Assembly (NCBI GenBank): GCA_937944105.1
Contig: CALDZP010000024.1
Location: forward strand, 1 to 49,450
Source: an uncultured Ignavibacteria bacterium
GTDB lineage: Bacteria; Bacteroidota; Ignavibacteria; Ch128b
Direction: 5' to 3'
Length of the DNA: 49,450 nt
The notes beneath the pieces are model-generated. The model saw only the letters and a list, made by a program, of their open reading frames with translations, was not told the origin of the DNA and did not search any database. The position numbers were made by a program, and so were the translations under genes. Position 1 is the stretch's first letter; the number at the start of each line of letters is the position of its first letter. This document shows, in pieces, positions 9,393 to 18,610 of this stretch.

Positions 9393-10775
9393 TCAGAGTA
9401 CTCTGGAATCAAAACTTTTCCGTTTGATAAATTTTCCTCTCCCTGGTTTTGCTTTTAGTTGATCATTCTCTAAAATAATTTCACCATTTGAAATAACTAT
9501 TTCAGCTTTTCCTGAAACTTCTATTCCTTCAAACATTGAATAATCAATATTCATATGATGATTGGTTACAGAGATTTTTCTTTTGAATTCAGGATTCCAG
9601 ATAACAATATCAGCATCGCTTCCTACTTTAATTACACCTTTTCTGGGATACATTCCAAAAATCTTCGCAGGATTTGTTGAATTAATCTCTACCCACCTGC
9701 GTAAATCAATTTTATTTTGCTTAACACCCTTAAAAGATAATTCGAGTCTGTGTTCAATTACTGCACCTCCATTTGGAATTTTTGTAAAATCATTTTTACC
9801 AAGCATTCTATCTTCAAAATTAAATGGACAATGATCGGTCGATAAAACCTGCAAAGTATTATCGCTTAATCCTCTCCACAAAAATTCATGATTAATCTTT
9901 TCTCTCACAGGCGGAGTAAAAATATATTTATAATCTTCTTCATTTCCATGAGAAATATTTTCAATTGATAAGTAAAGATATTGGGGACATGTTTCTGCAA
10001 GAACATCGTTTTTAATTTCTCTTGCACGGGCAATTACTTTCAACCCTTCAAGTGATGAAGTATGAACGATATAAATTGGAATATCGAGCAATGTTGCATA
10101 TGTTATTACTCTGTTTATTGCTTCGGCTTCTAAAATTGGTGGGCGTGAAAGAGCATGATATTTTGGTTGAGTATAACCTTTTGAAAGTGCAAATTTGATT
10201 AATTCATCTATAATTACTCCATTTTCTGCATGAACCATTACAAGTAAATTATATTTCTTAGCTATCATCATTATCGAGAATATTTCTCGATCAGATAACA
10301 TTAACCTATCAGGATAAGCGGTAAATATTTTTATACTTGTAATACCATTATCAACAAGAAACTTAAAATCAGAATCATCAAGCACACTTGGATCAGTAAT
10401 AATCATGTGGAAACTGTAATCAATTATCGATTTATTTTCAGCTTTCTGTTTCCATTTAAAAAAAGTTTTTTCAAGCTTTTCACCCTTTGATTGGGTGGGG
10501 AAATCAATTATTGAAGTAGTACCGCCAAAAACAGCTGCAACAGTGCCAGAGTAAAAATCATCTCGTGATTTGATCTCACCATAAGGCATATCTAAATGAG
10601 TATGAACATCAATTCCACCAGGAATAATAAATTTACCAGTAGCGTCAATCACTCTATCAGCTTCTTTAAAGACATGTTCACCTACAGCTTCAATAATTCC
10701 ATTGTGAATAAAAACATCCCCTATAAATTCTTCATTTGGAGAGATGATTAATCCTTTTTTAATTAAAATCCTCAT
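9393..10775 (-). CDS. Dihydropyrimidinase / D-hydantoinase family amidohydrolase
   Basis: Zinc-dependent cyclic amidohydrolase, 460 aa from the chosen start, opening ring amides such as dihydropyrimidines or hydantoins. The metal-site residues are all visible: His58 and His60 (DVHTHLDMP), the carboxylated Lys149 (ITSIKIFTAY), His182 (MVHAENG), His238 (IVHTSS) and Asp314 (STDHCPF). An ATG 66 nt further upstream would give 482 aa, but that extension runs through a terminator hairpin (10801-10843). The chosen ATG has an AAGGA Shine-Dalgarno (10783-10787) and starts with the family's MRILIKKG pattern. Substrate specificity cannot be read from sequence; allantoinase or phenylhydantoinase are alternatives. 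No other pyrimidine-catabolism gene is adjacent. Confidence 0.9.
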   Translation of the reverse strand: MRILIKKGLIISPNEEFIGDVFIHNGIIEAVGEHVFKEADRVIDATGKFIIPGGIDVHTHLDMPYGEIKSRDDFYSGTVAAVFGGTTSIIDFPTQSKGEKLEKTFFKWKQKAENKSIIDYSFHMIITDPSVLDDSDFKFLVDNGITSIKIFTAYPDRLMLSDREIFSIMMIAKKYNLLVMVHAENGVIIDELIKFALSKGYTQPKYHALSRPPILEAEAINRVITYATLLDIPIYIVHTSSLEGLKVIARAREIKNDVLAETCPQYLYLSIENISHGNEEDYKYIFTPPVREKINHEFLWRGLSDNTLQVLSTDHCPFNFEDRMLGKNDFTKIPNGGAVIEHRLELSFKGVKQNKIDLRRWVEINSTNPAKIFGMYPRKGVIKVGSDADIVIWNPEFKRKISVTNHHMNIDYSMFEGIEVSGKAEIVISNGEIILENDQLKAKPGRGKFIKRKSFDSRVL

Positions 10776-10800
10776 TAAAAAATCCTTCTTTTGAAATAAG

Positions 10801-10843
10801 TTAAAAAAAAGAAGTGGTTTGCAGAAATACTTGCAAACCACTT
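10801..10843 (-). terminator. Rho-independent terminator between osmC-like gene and hydantoinase gene
   Basis: A perfect 12-bp stem, AAGTGGTTTGCA (10812-10823) with TGCAAACCACTT (10832-10843), has an 8-nt loop. On the minus strand a run of T residues (10803-10810) follows. It ends the OsmC transcript and argues against the longer hydantoinase start. Confidence 0.9.
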
Positions 10844-10868
10844 AACTATAGGAGAGAACTGATAAGGG

Positions 10869-11261
10869 TTAATTTGTTTTTACAATTATCTCAGGTGGAT
10901 TAAGTAAATGTTTTTTGACCGCACAATTATCTGCCGCATTTATTACAGCAGCTTTATACTTTTCTGGAAATTCGGGAGGCAAAATTATTTCAAGTTCAAT
11001 TTTATCAAATAATCTCTTTTGATAATTATAATTCATTCTCTGGATGAGTTTTATTCCATCAGTTGGAATTCCTCGAGCCTGACAGAATCCCAAAACATAG
11101 ATCCCAGCACATGTTCCAATTGAGGCAAGGAATAAATCAAATGGTGCTGGAGCAGTTCCATCGCCACCTGCCTGAATGGGCTGATCGGTCTTTATAACTT
11201 TTCCATCAAATATAGCATCAACTTTTTTATTGCCAGGAAATACTATTTCCATCTCAAACAT
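10869..11261 (-). CDS. OsmC/Ohr-superfamily protein
   Basis: A 130-aa member of the OsmC/Ohr fold, whose better-known members reduce organic hydroperoxides with a reactive cysteine pair. Candidate peroxidatic Cys51 (ASIGTCAGIY) and resolving Cys113 (ADNCAVKKHL) are at the expected places; Cys60 is an extra cysteine. The N-terminal strand region and the GTAPAPFDLFLAS segment before the first Cys fit the YhfA-like branch. It is monocistronic by its terminator and may contribute to thiol-based peroxide defence together with katG/oxyR and bshB1 (inference). Substrate is unassigned. Confidence 0.85.
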   Translation of the reverse strand: MFEMEIVFPGNKKVDAIFDGKVIKTDQPIQAGGDGTAPAPFDLFLASIGTCAGIYVLGFCQARGIPTDGIKLIQRMNYNYQKRLFDKIELEIILPPEFPEKYKAAVINAADNCAVKKHLLNPPEIIVKTN

Positions 11262-11592
11262 AATTTTTCCTTACTTTATTAATATTTTATTAATTGGATG
11301 AAAAATGGTTATAAAAGATTCAAAACATCTCAATTAAAATAAAATAATCTTAATGAAGTATTCATTTCTTTTGAGTGGTTATTTTAGTGAGGGGATTTTT
11401 ATTTTACAGGAAAAGCGCAAATAATAGTTGTCTTTTATTAACTATCATTCTATTATTATAAAAATATAGGAGTATAAATTTCAGAATTGAGAAAAAATTT
11501 TTTTAAAGCTAAATTAAAACAGAATTTTCAAAATTTTTCATCTGGCATAATGATTGAGTTAACTGTTTGAACCTAAAATAATAAGGTTAAAA
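11262..11592. promoter_or_regulatory. Divergent intergenic region: hydrogenase operon and osmC-like promoters
   Basis: This 331-bp AT-rich gap separates the minus-strand osmC-like gene from the plus-strand hydrogenase operon, so it must hold both promoters. A GTTAAC palindrome lies at 11558-11563, and an inverted pair ATAGTTG / TAACTAT at 11422-11447 could be an operator. No standard sigma-70 pair was identified with confidence, and no ORF or RNA gene was seen. Only AAGG at 11582-11585 hints at a weak ribosome-binding site before the first hydrogenase gene. Confidence 0.4.
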
Positions 11593-12723
11593 ATGAAAAT
11601 ACTTCAAGCAAATAATTTCGATCTTCTCTTAAATATATTAAAAGAGAACGAGTATGAAATCATTGGGCCAACAATTCAAAATGGGGCAATTGTCTACGAT
11701 AAAATTGAAAGCTCAAGAGATTTCCCAATCGGTTATACCGATAAACAAACCCCAGCAACATATAGAATTGAAAAATCTAATAACGATGCCTTTTTCCATT
11801 TTGTTGTTGGTCCTCAATCCTGGAAAAGATACCTATATCCGCCAGTACAAAAATTATTTACAGCTTTTTTAAATGGTAATGCAATAAAATTTGAAAAGGA
11901 AGAATTCCTTCCAATTAAATATGCTTTTATAGGTGTTCGTTCATGTGAGATTCAAGCAATTGAAATTCAAGATAAAGTATTTTTTGGAGGGGAATTTCAA
12001 AATAATCGTTATAAAACATTAAGAAAGAATTCATTAATTATAGCTGTAAATTGTTCTAAAGCTGAATCCAATTGTTTTTGCACATCAATGGAATCAGGTC
12101 CGGAAGTAAAATCAGGATATGATCTTGTTTTAACTGAAATAATTTATGATAAAGAACACTATTTCCTAATTAATTCTGGTAGTCAAAAAGGAGATGAAAT
12201 ATTATCTCAAATGAATCTTTTAGAAGCGGATGAGAATGCTCTAAAACTGGGTAAAGATGTTATAGAAAAAACAAAATCTCAAATAACCAAACACTTGAAT
12301 ATCAGTAATCTAAAAGAACTCCTTCTTAAAAATATTGAAAGTTCTATCTGGGAAGATGTGGCTAAAAGATGTTTGTCCTGTGGTAATTGCACTATGGTCT
12401 GTCCAACATGTTTTTGCATGACAGTTGAAGATTATACAGACTTACAAAAAACAAAAGCGGAACGAATTCAAAAATGGGATTCTTGTTTTACACTTGAATA
12501 TTCTTACATTCATGGTGGTAGTGTAAGAGTTTCAGTTGGTAGTAGATATAGACAATGGCTGACTCATAAATTGGCATCCTGGCACGAACAATTTGGGACA
12601 TCTGGTTGTGTTGGATGCGGAAGATGTATTACCTGGTGCCCGGTTGGTATTGATATTACAGAAGAAGCATCTAAAATTAGGAAGATCTCAGAATATCAAA
12701 ACATTTCATTGGAGGAAAATTAA
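11593..12723 (+). CDS. hydB: Group 3b hydrogenase beta subunit (iron-sulfur electron-transfer subunit, HydB-like)
   Basis: A 376-aa electron-transfer subunit of the cytoplasmic NAD(P)-linked [NiFe] hydrogenase/sulfhydrogenase. Residues 1-250 form the HydB-type domain; CFCTSMESGP (161-170) and VRSCEI (115-120) are conserved patches. The C-terminal part has two ferredoxin-like 4Fe-4S motifs: Cys260-263-266-270 and Cys339-342-345-349, the second in CVGCGRCITWCP. It passes electrons between the hydrogenase small subunit and the flavin-containing gamma subunit. It is first in the operon, and its stop lies 1 nt short of the next ATG, consistent with translational coupling. Confidence 0.9.
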   Translation: MKILQANNFDLLLNILKENEYEIIGPTIQNGAIVYDKIESSRDFPIGYTDKQTPATYRIEKSNNDAFFHFVVGPQSWKRYLYPPVQKLFTAFLNGNAIKFEKEEFLPIKYAFIGVRSCEIQAIEIQDKVFFGGEFQNNRYKTLRKNSLIIAVNCSKAESNCFCTSMESGPEVKSGYDLVLTEIIYDKEHYFLINSGSQKGDEILSQMNLLEADENALKLGKDVIEKTKSQITKHLNISNLKELLLKNIESSIWEDVAKRCLSCGNCTMVCPTCFCMTVEDYTDLQKTKAERIQKWDSCFTLEYSYIHGGSVRVSVGSRYRQWLTHKLASWHEQFGTSGCVGCGRCITWCPVGIDITEEASKIRKISEYQNISLEEN

Positions 12724-13182
12724 ATGGAATCTCTTGAGAAAATTTTAATTCAACATCCATTTGTAGAAGGATTACCATCCGAACACATACAGTTAATTCT
12801 TGGTTGTGCCAAAAATGTTGTGTTCGAGCCAGGTAAATATCTTTTTAAAGAGAATGAAGAAGCTAATTCTTTTTATATAATTAGAAGCGGCAAAGTTGCT
12901 TTAGAAATTTATTCACCAGAAGTCGGTTCAATTATAATTCAAACTCTTGGGGAAGGTGAAATAATTGGATGGTCATGGATGGTTCCACCATATCAATGGC
13001 GATTTGATGCAAGAGCAATTGAATTAACCAGAGTAATTGAATTAGATGGAACTTGTCTGAGAAATAAATGTGAAACTGATCCAAGTCTTGGCTACGAAAT
13101 TATGAAACGATTGGCAAATGTCTTTGAACAAAGAATCAATGCAATGAGAATTCAACTCTTAGATCTCTATGGCAAAAAATAA
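12724..13182 (+). CDS. Stand-alone cyclic-nucleotide-binding-domain (Crp/Fnr-like sensor) protein without DNA-binding domain
   Basis: A 152-aa protein consisting of one cNMP-binding beta-roll (residues about 20-115) followed by a single helix (about 118-148). The helix-turn-helix of Crp/Fnr regulators is absent because the protein ends at the dimer helix. The phosphate-binding-cassette-like region reads GEGEIIGWSWMVPP with RFDARAIE after it. It sits between the beta and gamma hydrogenase genes, with a GGAGG Shine-Dalgarno and tight spacing, so it is probably co-produced with the enzyme. A role as an allosteric or assembly partner of the hydrogenase is inference; it is unlikely to act on DNA alone. 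Confidence 0.85.
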   Translation: MESLEKILIQHPFVEGLPSEHIQLILGCAKNVVFEPGKYLFKENEEANSFYIIRSGKVALEIYSPEVGSIIIQTLGEGEIIGWSWMVPPYQWRFDARAIELTRVIELDGTCLRNKCETDPSLGYEIMKRLANVFEQRINAMRIQLLDLYGKK

Positions 13183-13212
13183 TTTAAAACTTCTTTACAG
13201 AGAGGAACTGAT

Positions 13213-14037
13213 ATGGATGTAATGATTCCCACTACTTATAAGGTTCAGAAATTTTTTAAGGAAACACACGATACTTTTACTATTGAATTAAAATCTATTG
13301 AAAACAAAAATGGATTTTCTTTTGAGCCAGGTCAGTTTAATATGATTTATATTTTCGGTGTCGGTGAAATACCAATCTCGATAAGTGGTGATCCAAATAA
13401 ACACGGCGTACTTGTTCACACTACAAGAGCTGTGGGAACAGTTACAAGGGAAATGGCAAAATTAAAAAAAGATGGTATTGTTGGAATTCGAGGACCTTTT
13501 GGAAAACCCTGGCCTATCAAAGAAGCAGTTGGGAATGATATTTTATTGATTGCTGGTGGAATTGGACTTGCACCTTTAAGACCAGTTATTTACCATGTTC
13601 TATCACATCGTGAATACTATGGTAAAATAATTTTACTTTATGGTGCTAGAACACCTCAAGATATACTTTATAGAAAAGAGCTTGAAAGACTCAAATCAAG
13701 ATTGGATATTGATATCATTGTTACAGTTGATAGAGCAGTAAAAAATTGGACAGGAAATGTAGGTGTTGTTACAACTTTAATTCCAAGAGCTCCTTTCGAT
13801 CCGATTAACACAACCGCTATGATTTGTGGCCCTGAAATAATGATGCGTTATACCATTGTTGAATTATTAAAACGTGGATTAGCAAAAGAAAACATTTTTG
13901 TCTCTATGGAAAGAAATATGAAATGTGGAGTCGGATTCTGTGGGCATTGTCAGTATGGAACAGAGTTTATCTGTAAAGATGGACCTGTATTTAGTTACAA
14001 AGAAATTGAACATCTTTTTGGAAAAAGAGAGATTTAA
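13213..14037 (+). CDS. hydG: Group 3b hydrogenase gamma subunit (FAD/NAD(P)-binding, HydG-like)
   Basis: A 274-aa ferredoxin-NADP reductase-type subunit that exchanges electrons with NAD(P)H. The N-terminal FAD-binding barrel contains [11 protein letters not shown] (39-49), and the nucleotide-binding fold contains [15 protein letters not shown] (111-125). A C-terminal 2Fe-2S site uses Cys238, Cys243, Cys246 and Cys254 in the [11 protein letters not shown] region. The symbol follows the archaeal sulfhydrogenase naming and is not the radical-SAM HydG of [FeFe] enzymes. A GAGAGG Shine-Dalgarno supports the start. The next gene starts 2 nt after its stop. Confidence 0.92.
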   Translation: MDVMIPTTYKVQKFFKETHDTFTIELKSIENKNGFSFEPGQFNMIYIFGVGEIPISISGDPNKHGVLVHTTRAVGTVTREMAKLKKDGIVGIRGPFGKPWPIKEAVGNDILLIAGGIGLAPLRPVIYHVLSHREYYGKIILLYGARTPQDILYRKELERLKSRLDIDIIVTVDRAVKNWTGNVGVVTTLIPRAPFDPINTTAMICGPEIMMRYTIVELLKRGLAKENIFVSMERNMKCGVGFCGHCQYGTEFICKDGPVFSYKEIEHLFGKREI

Positions 14038-14039
14038 TT

Positions 14040-14819
14040 ATGGTAAAATCTAAAAAACCTAAACTCGCTGTTTGGAAATTTGCTTCTTGTGATGGATGCC
14101 AATTGAGTTTACTTGATTGTGAAGATGAATTACTTGATGTAGCTGAAATAGTTGAAATAGCAAATTTCCCTGAAGCTTCAAGAGAAGTAAAACCTGGACC
14201 ATATGACATCTCATTAGTAGAAGGTTCAATTACAACGCCACATGATGCTGAAAGAATTCATAAAATTAGAAGACAATCAAAAATTTTAATTACGATTGGG
14301 GCTTGTGCAACTGCAGGTGGAATTCAAGCTCTAAGGAACTTTAAAGATGTTCGAGAATTTATAAATCTTGTTTATGCCAATCCAAAATTTATTTCAACCT
14401 TACAAAATTCAACTCCAATCTCTCACCATGTATATGTGGATTATGAACTTCGAGGTTGTCCAATTAATAAATATCAATTACTTGAAGTATTGAATGCATT
14501 TATAAATAACAGAAAACCAAACATACCAAATACGAGTGTTTGCATTGAATGTAAAAGAAAAGGTATAACATGTGTAATGGTTTCAGAAGGTAAAGTTTGT
14601 CTTGGACCTGTCACTCACTCTGGTTGTAATGCACTTTGTCCTTCGTATAATCGTGGCTGTTTTGGATGCTATGGACCCAAAGAAGCATCGAACACTTCGT
14701 CCCTTGCAAATCAATTTGAATCAATGGGACTCGGGAATTATGACATTGTAAGAACCTTTAGAGGTTTCAATGCTTATTCCGATGCATTTCGAAAGGAGAG
14801 TGAAGCTTATGAAAAGTAA
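14040..14819 (+). CDS. hydD: Group 3b [NiFe] hydrogenase small (delta) subunit
   Basis: A 259-aa small subunit carrying the Fe-S relay. The proximal cluster motif starts at Cys17 and Cys20 ([13 protein letters not shown]), with later ligands in IGACATAGG and RGCPINKY. A cysteine-rich C-terminal region (about 165-222, including [11 protein letters not shown] and GCFGCYGP) can host further 4Fe-4S clusters. There is no twin-arginine signal, so the enzyme is cytoplasmic as expected for group 3. Its 3' end overlaps the start of the alpha subunit gene by 11 nt, implying coupled translation and stoichiometric production. Confidence 0.94.
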   Translation: MVKSKKPKLAVWKFASCDGCQLSLLDCEDELLDVAEIVEIANFPEASREVKPGPYDISLVEGSITTPHDAERIHKIRRQSKILITIGACATAGGIQALRNFKDVREFINLVYANPKFISTLQNSTPISHHVYVDYELRGCPINKYQLLEVLNAFINNRKPNIPNTSVCIECKRKGITCVMVSEGKVCLGPVTHSGCNALCPSYNRGCFGCYGPKEASNTSSLANQFESMGLGNYDIVRTFRGFNAYSDAFRKESEAYEK

Positions 14820-16098
14820 ATCAATCAAAGTAGATTATTTAGCACGAGTCGAAGGTGAAGGTTCACTAATTGTTAATATTAAGGGTAACAAAATAACTGA
14901 CTTAAAATTCAAAATTTTCGAGCCTCCGAGATTTTTCGAGGCATTTTTAGTCGGTAGACATTTTACTGAAGTTCCTGACATAACTGCAAGAATTTGTGGA
15001 ATTTGCCCTATCGCCTACCAAATGAGCTCAATACATGCAATGGAAAATGTTGCAGGTATCAAGATAGAAGGTCCAATACGTGATTTAAGAAGATTAATTT
15101 ATTGTGGTGAATGGATTGAAAGTCATGTCCTTCATATTTACCTGCTTCACGCTCCAGATTTTCTGGGTTATCAAGATGCAATCCAAATTGCTAAAGATTA
15201 TCCTGAAATTGTAAAAGATGCTCTAAAATTAAAGAAAATTGGAAATGAAATTGTTAATCTTCTGGGTGGAAGAGAAATTCATCCAATTAACGTGCGGGTT
15301 GGAGGTTTCTACAGCATCCCTTCAAAATCTGAATTCCTCCTCTTACTGGAACGACTGAAGTGGGCACGAGATGCTGCTATAGAAACGGTGAGGTGGACTG
15401 CCTCTCTTCCATTCCCAGATTTTAATTTTGATTATGAATTTGTTGCATTAAGGCATCCACATGAATATCCTTTTAATGAAGGGCGACTCGTTTCAAATAA
15501 GGGTTTAGATATTGATATAAGTGAGTATGAGAATTACTTTTTCGAAGAACATGTGGCTCATTCAAATGCACTTCATTCTGTGAATAAGAAAGGTGAACCA
15601 TATTTTGTTGGTCCTTTGGCAAGATTTAATTTAAATTTTGATAAACTTTCTCCTTTAGCCCAAAAAATTTCTGAAGAAGTTGGCTTCGTTCCCCCTATTA
15701 CAAATCCCTTTAAAAGTATTATTGCAAGAGCAGTTGAAACTGTCTATGCTTGTGACGAAGCCATAAGAATAATCGAGAATATGGATTGGAATACGAAACC
15801 TTATATTGAATTCGAAATGAGAGAAGGCATTGGTTACGGATGCACTGAAGCTCCAAGAGGAATCCTTTATCATAGATATAAAGTTGGAAAGGATAACTTA
15901 ATACAATCTGCTAAGATCGTTCCACCAACTTCTCAAAATCAGAAACAAATTGAGAAAGATCTTTATGAGTTTGTAACAAAATACATTAATCTATCGAAAG
16001 ATGAACTACAGTGGAAACTTGAACAAGCAATAAGAAATTATGACCCATGTATTTCCTGCGCAACTCATTTTCTTAAGTTAGATATTATACATGAATAA
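14809..16098 (+). CDS. hydA: Group 3b [NiFe] hydrogenase large (alpha) subunit, catalytic
   Basis: Catalytic large subunit of 429 aa. The four Ni-Fe cysteines are present: Cys63 and Cys66 in [11 protein letters not shown], and Cys414 and Cys417 in DPCISCATH near the C-terminus. The nine residues after His420 are the likely peptide removed by the maturation protease encoded next. The 14809 ATG was chosen because AAAGGAGAG (14792-14800) precedes it and [18 protein letters not shown] is the family's usual start. An in-frame ATG at 14770 lies deep in hydD. The enzyme reversibly oxidises H2 with NADP(H) and, in some relatives, reduces polysulfide. Confidence 0.95.
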   Translation: MKSKSIKVDYLARVEGEGSLIVNIKGNKITDLKFKIFEPPRFFEAFLVGRHFTEVPDITARICGICPIAYQMSSIHAMENVAGIKIEGPIRDLRRLIYCGEWIESHVLHIYLLHAPDFLGYQDAIQIAKDYPEIVKDALKLKKIGNEIVNLLGGREIHPINVRVGGFYSIPSKSEFLLLLERLKWARDAAIETVRWTASLPFPDFNFDYEFVALRHPHEYPFNEGRLVSNKGLDIDISEYENYFFEEHVAHSNALHSVNKKGEPYFVGPLARFNLNFDKLSPLAQKISEEVGFVPPITNPFKSIIARAVETVYACDEAIRIIENMDWNTKPYIEFEMREGIGYGCTEAPRGILYHRYKVGKDNLIQSAKIVPPTSQNQKQIEKDLYEFVTKYINLSKDELQWKLEQAIRNYDPCISCATHFLKLDIIHE

Positions 16099-16106
16099 CT
16101 TTCAAA

Positions 16107-16562
16107 ATGAGTTTACCATTAATTATTGGCATAGGTAATGAATTCAGGTGTGATGATGCTGCTGGAATTTTGATTGCAAGAAAATTAAAGAATGATTTTC
16201 AAAATTTTGATATAATAGAAAAAACGGTAATTGATTTAAATTTTCTTGATCTTTTCAAAACATCAAACACTGTTATTTTACTTGATGCACTTAAAAATGA
16301 AAATAAAGAACCAGGAACACTTGAAGTATTTGTTTTCAACGATAATTTAGTTCTTAATGATTTGCCATATTTTTCTTCCCACTCTATAAGTTTAAATGAA
16401 ATCTTACAATTAGGTAAACAATTAAATTGCATTCCTGAAAAATTAATTATAATTGGAATTAATTCGATAAACTTTCAAATAGGAACAGAACTATCTTTTA
16501 ATTTTGAGAAAACTTATCAATTAGTAAAAGAATTTATTAAAACAATTCCTGATATTTTTTGA
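16107..16562 (+). CDS. Hydrogenase maturation protease (HycI/HyaD family)
   Basis: A 151-aa endopeptidase that clips the C-terminal extension of the large subunit after nickel insertion. The family opening LIIGIGNEFRCDDAAG contains the metal-binding acid (Glu13 region) and the conserved Asp pair. A second conserved segment is VILLDALKNENKEPGT, and SSHSISLNEIL carries the expected His. It lies 8 nt downstream of hydA, its presumed substrate, and is probably in the same transcript. No other hyp accessory genes occur in the window, so nickel-iron centre assembly must depend on genes elsewhere. Confidence 0.92.
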   Translation: MSLPLIIGIGNEFRCDDAAGILIARKLKNDFQNFDIIEKTVIDLNFLDLFKTSNTVILLDALKNENKEPGTLEVFVFNDNLVLNDLPYFSSHSISLNEILQLGKQLNCIPEKLIIIGINSINFQIGTELSFNFEKTYQLVKEFIKTIPDIF

Positions 16563-16597
16563 ATCATTTTTAACCTTTAATATTTTGATAAAAAATT

Positions 16598-17320
16598 ATG
16601 AGTAAAACCATGCTTGATATTATTGCTTTTGGAGCTCACCCTGATGATGTCGAACTTGCAATGGGTGGTACAATCATCTCTCTTGTTGAAAAGGGTTTTA
16701 AAGTTGGAATAGTTGATCTGACACAGGGTGAATTAAGTTCAAGAGGGACCCTGGAAATGCGAAAAAAAGAAACTGAAAAATCGAGTAAAATTTTGGGAAT
16801 TCATTTTAGGGAAAATTTGAAATTAAAAGATGGTAATATTGAATTAAATCATCATTCAATAAAAAAGATCGTTGAAATTATCAGGAAATATCAACCCAAA
16901 ATAGTTTTTGCACCTTATTTCATTGATAGACACCCAGATCATGAAATAACTGCGCAATTAATTAAACAAGCATCTTTTTATTCTGGCTTAAGAAATTATC
17001 TTACAAAATCAAAATCCTTAAAACCTTATAGGCCATCAAAGATTTTTTATTTTATGCAGACATATCCGTTTGAACCATCATTTATTTATGATATCAGCCC
17101 TTATTTTGAATTGAAGATGGAAGCAGTACTTAGCTTTTCAAGTCAATTTTATAATCCTAAATCAAAAGAACCTGAAACTTTTATTTCAAGACCTGAATTC
17201 TTGAATTACTTAAAAGCAAGAGCAGAATTCTATGGTTTTCAAATTGGTAAACAATATGGTGAACCTTTTTATTGTGAAGAAAAAATTGAATTTGATTTCG
17301 GAACTTATTTAAAGAAATAA
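16598..17320 (+). CDS. bshB1: Bacillithiol biosynthesis deacetylase BshB1
   Basis: Zinc-dependent LmbE-like deacetylase of 240 aa. It converts N-acetylglucosaminyl-malate to glucosaminyl-malate in the bacillithiol pathway. Metal-ligand motifs are AHPDDVE (His14, Asp17) and RHPDHE (His112, His115). The segments TQGELSSRG and FAPYFIDRHPDH are typical of BshB1 rather than of other LmbE proteins. bshA and bshC are not in this window, which is common. It follows the hydrogenase protease by 35 nt and may share the transcript. Start is either this ATG or the one four codons in. Confidence 0.9.
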   Translation: MSKTMLDIIAFGAHPDDVELAMGGTIISLVEKGFKVGIVDLTQGELSSRGTLEMRKKETEKSSKILGIHFRENLKLKDGNIELNHHSIKKIVEIIRKYQPKIVFAPYFIDRHPDHEITAQLIKQASFYSGLRNYLTKSKSLKPYRPSKIFYFMQTYPFEPSFIYDISPYFELKMEAVLSFSSQFYNPKSKEPETFISRPEFLNYLKARAEFYGFQIGKQYGEPFYCEEKIEFDFGTYLKK

Positions 17321-17374
17321 CAACAATTAATGAAGTCCTTTAAAGAATTATGAAAAAAATAAGAATGGAATTTT

Positions 17375-17932
17375 ATGATAAGAAATCCTAAAATCTTAAG
17401 TAAAAATAGAACAGCCCTGCTTATAATTGATGTGCAGGAGAAAATCTTAAATGTAATGCGTAATCACGAACAACTTATAATTAATATTAATAAGCTTATA
17501 AATGGGTTTAAGATTTTAAAGTTACCAATATTCTTTACTGAGCAATATCCTAAAGGTCTTGGACAGACTACAGAATTAATTCTTACAAATCTTAAACCAG
17601 AAGTTCCTATTCAAAAATTAACTTTTAGCTGTTACGGTGCAGAAAATTTGTTTTCTAATTTCAGAGAGAGAAAATTAGATCAAATTGTTGTTTGTGGAAT
17701 TGAATCTCATGTTTGTGTAATGCAAACAGTTCTTGATTTACTCGCAAATGGATTTCAGGTTAATGTTCCAGTCGATGCAATTTCCTCAAGAAAAGAAATA
17801 GACTACAATGCCGCAATCATGAGATTCAGTAATGAAGGTGCAATTGTTACCTCAACTGAATCAGTTCTTTTTGAATTACTCGAAGAATGCCGTTCAGATG
17901 AATTCAAACAAATTTCCAAACTTGTAAAATGA
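17375..17932 (+). CDS. Isochorismatase-family cysteine hydrolase
   Basis: A 185-aa hydrolase of the isochorismatase/nicotinamidase superfamily. The catalytic triad candidates are Asp19 (LLIIDVQEK), Lys81 (IQKLTFSCYG) and Cys114 (GIESHVCVMQT). The GIESHVCV context fits the YcaC-like subgroup, whose substrates are mostly unknown. It lacks features that would allow calling nicotinamidase. It is the last gene before a terminator and follows bshB1 by 54 nt, so it is likely the operon's end. Cytoplasmic, no signal peptide. Confidence 0.85.
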   Translation: MIRNPKILSKNRTALLIIDVQEKILNVMRNHEQLIININKLINGFKILKLPIFFTEQYPKGLGQTTELILTNLKPEVPIQKLTFSCYGAENLFSNFRERKLDQIVVCGIESHVCVMQTVLDLLANGFQVNVPVDAISSRKEIDYNAAIMRFSNEGAIVTSTESVLFELLEECRSDEFKQISKLVK

Positions 17933-17953
17933 GTTTTAAGTACTCATTTTTTA
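17929..17953 (+). terminator. Rho-independent terminator overlapping the isochorismatase-like stop codon
   Basis: Stem ATGAGT (17929-17934) pairs with ACTCAT (17942-17947), followed by T6. The TGA stop of the hydrolase gene lies within the left arm. The stem is short, so strength is uncertain. Confidence 0.6.
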
Positions 17954-18257
17954 ACTACCTTTTAATAATTTATTTAAGATGGTTCTTCAATTATTTAAAG
18001 ACATTTTTAAACTTTTTTATTTTATATGAATCAGTTACGATAATTTAGATTTAAAAAATTCTGCAAATTCACTAGGGCTAAAAAGTACTCTTCTTACAAA
18101 ATTCATAAAATTAAACTAAGGAATGGTAATTCTAAAAACACATATATCAATAACATTTTGAATATTTAATAGATTACGATAAAGACTTAGAAACTTTTAT
18201 ATATATATTTTTTGTTGACTAATTAAATTGATAACAACAAAACATAAGGAGTAAAAA
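17954..18257 (+). promoter_or_regulatory. AT-rich gene-free stretch upstream of the YHS-protein gene
   Basis: About 300 bases without any reading frame of note. It must carry the promoter of the following gene, whose Shine-Dalgarno AAGGAG sits at 18246-18251. No repeat, RNA gene or clear operator could be recognised. Confidence 0.35.
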
Positions 18258-18593
18258 ATGGTCACAAAATTTTCAAAAGCTAAATTTTTAATTGTAACTT
18301 TTTTGATTTCATCCTTTCTAGTTTCTGGTGTTTTACAAGCATCATCAACAAATTTTCCGCAGGAAAAACAGACCAAAAAGGAAGCCACTACAAAGCAGGA
18401 TAAATCTTCATCCAAAGAACAAACTGAAATGAAGAACAGTGATAAAGCAGAACTAATTTGTATTGTTACGGGTGAAGAAGCTGATCCAGAACTCAAAGTA
18501 GAATACAAAGGGAAGACATATTACTTCTGCTGCAAAAAATGTATAAAAAAATTCAATAGCAATCCTGAAAAATACTTGAATAGTAAAAACTAA
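18258..18593 (+). CDS. Exported YHS-domain (metal-binding) small protein
   Basis: A 111-aa protein with an N-terminal signal sequence (hydrophobic core about 11-25). A low-complexity Lys/Ser/Thr/Glu linker (35-65) follows, and then a C-terminal YHS-like domain (about 70-107). The domain shows Cys in ELICIVTGEE, a KGKTYYFCCKKCIKKF core and the NPEKYL ending. YHS/TRASH-type domains bind transition metals such as copper or are attached to metal transporters. A role in periplasmic metal handling, perhaps serving cytochrome c maturation next door, is inference. It converges on ccmF and shares a bidirectional terminator with it. Confidence 0.8.
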   Translation: MVTKFSKAKFLIVTFLISSFLVSGVLQASSTNFPQEKQTKKEATTKQDKSSSKEQTEMKNSDKAELICIVTGEEADPELKVEYKGKTYYFCCKKCIKKFNSNPEKYLNSKN

Positions 18594-18610
18594 TTTTTCT
18601 TTTCAAAACA

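Noticed and set aside
10776-10841. N-terminal extension of the hydantoinase
   Set aside because: It runs through a strong terminator hairpin and lacks a ribosome-binding site; the internal ATG has both a Shine-Dalgarno and family-like start.
11543-11558. Sigma-54-like promoter (TGGCAT-N5-TTGA) before the hydrogenase operon
   Set aside because: The -24 GG is present but the -12 GC is GA, and no sigma-54 activator gene or enhancer site was seen. A single near match in AT-rich DNA is expected by chance.
14770-14808. Upstream start for the hydrogenase large subunit
   Set aside because: It lies deep in hydD without a Shine-Dalgarno, and the next ATG has AAAGGAGAG and the family's start sequence.
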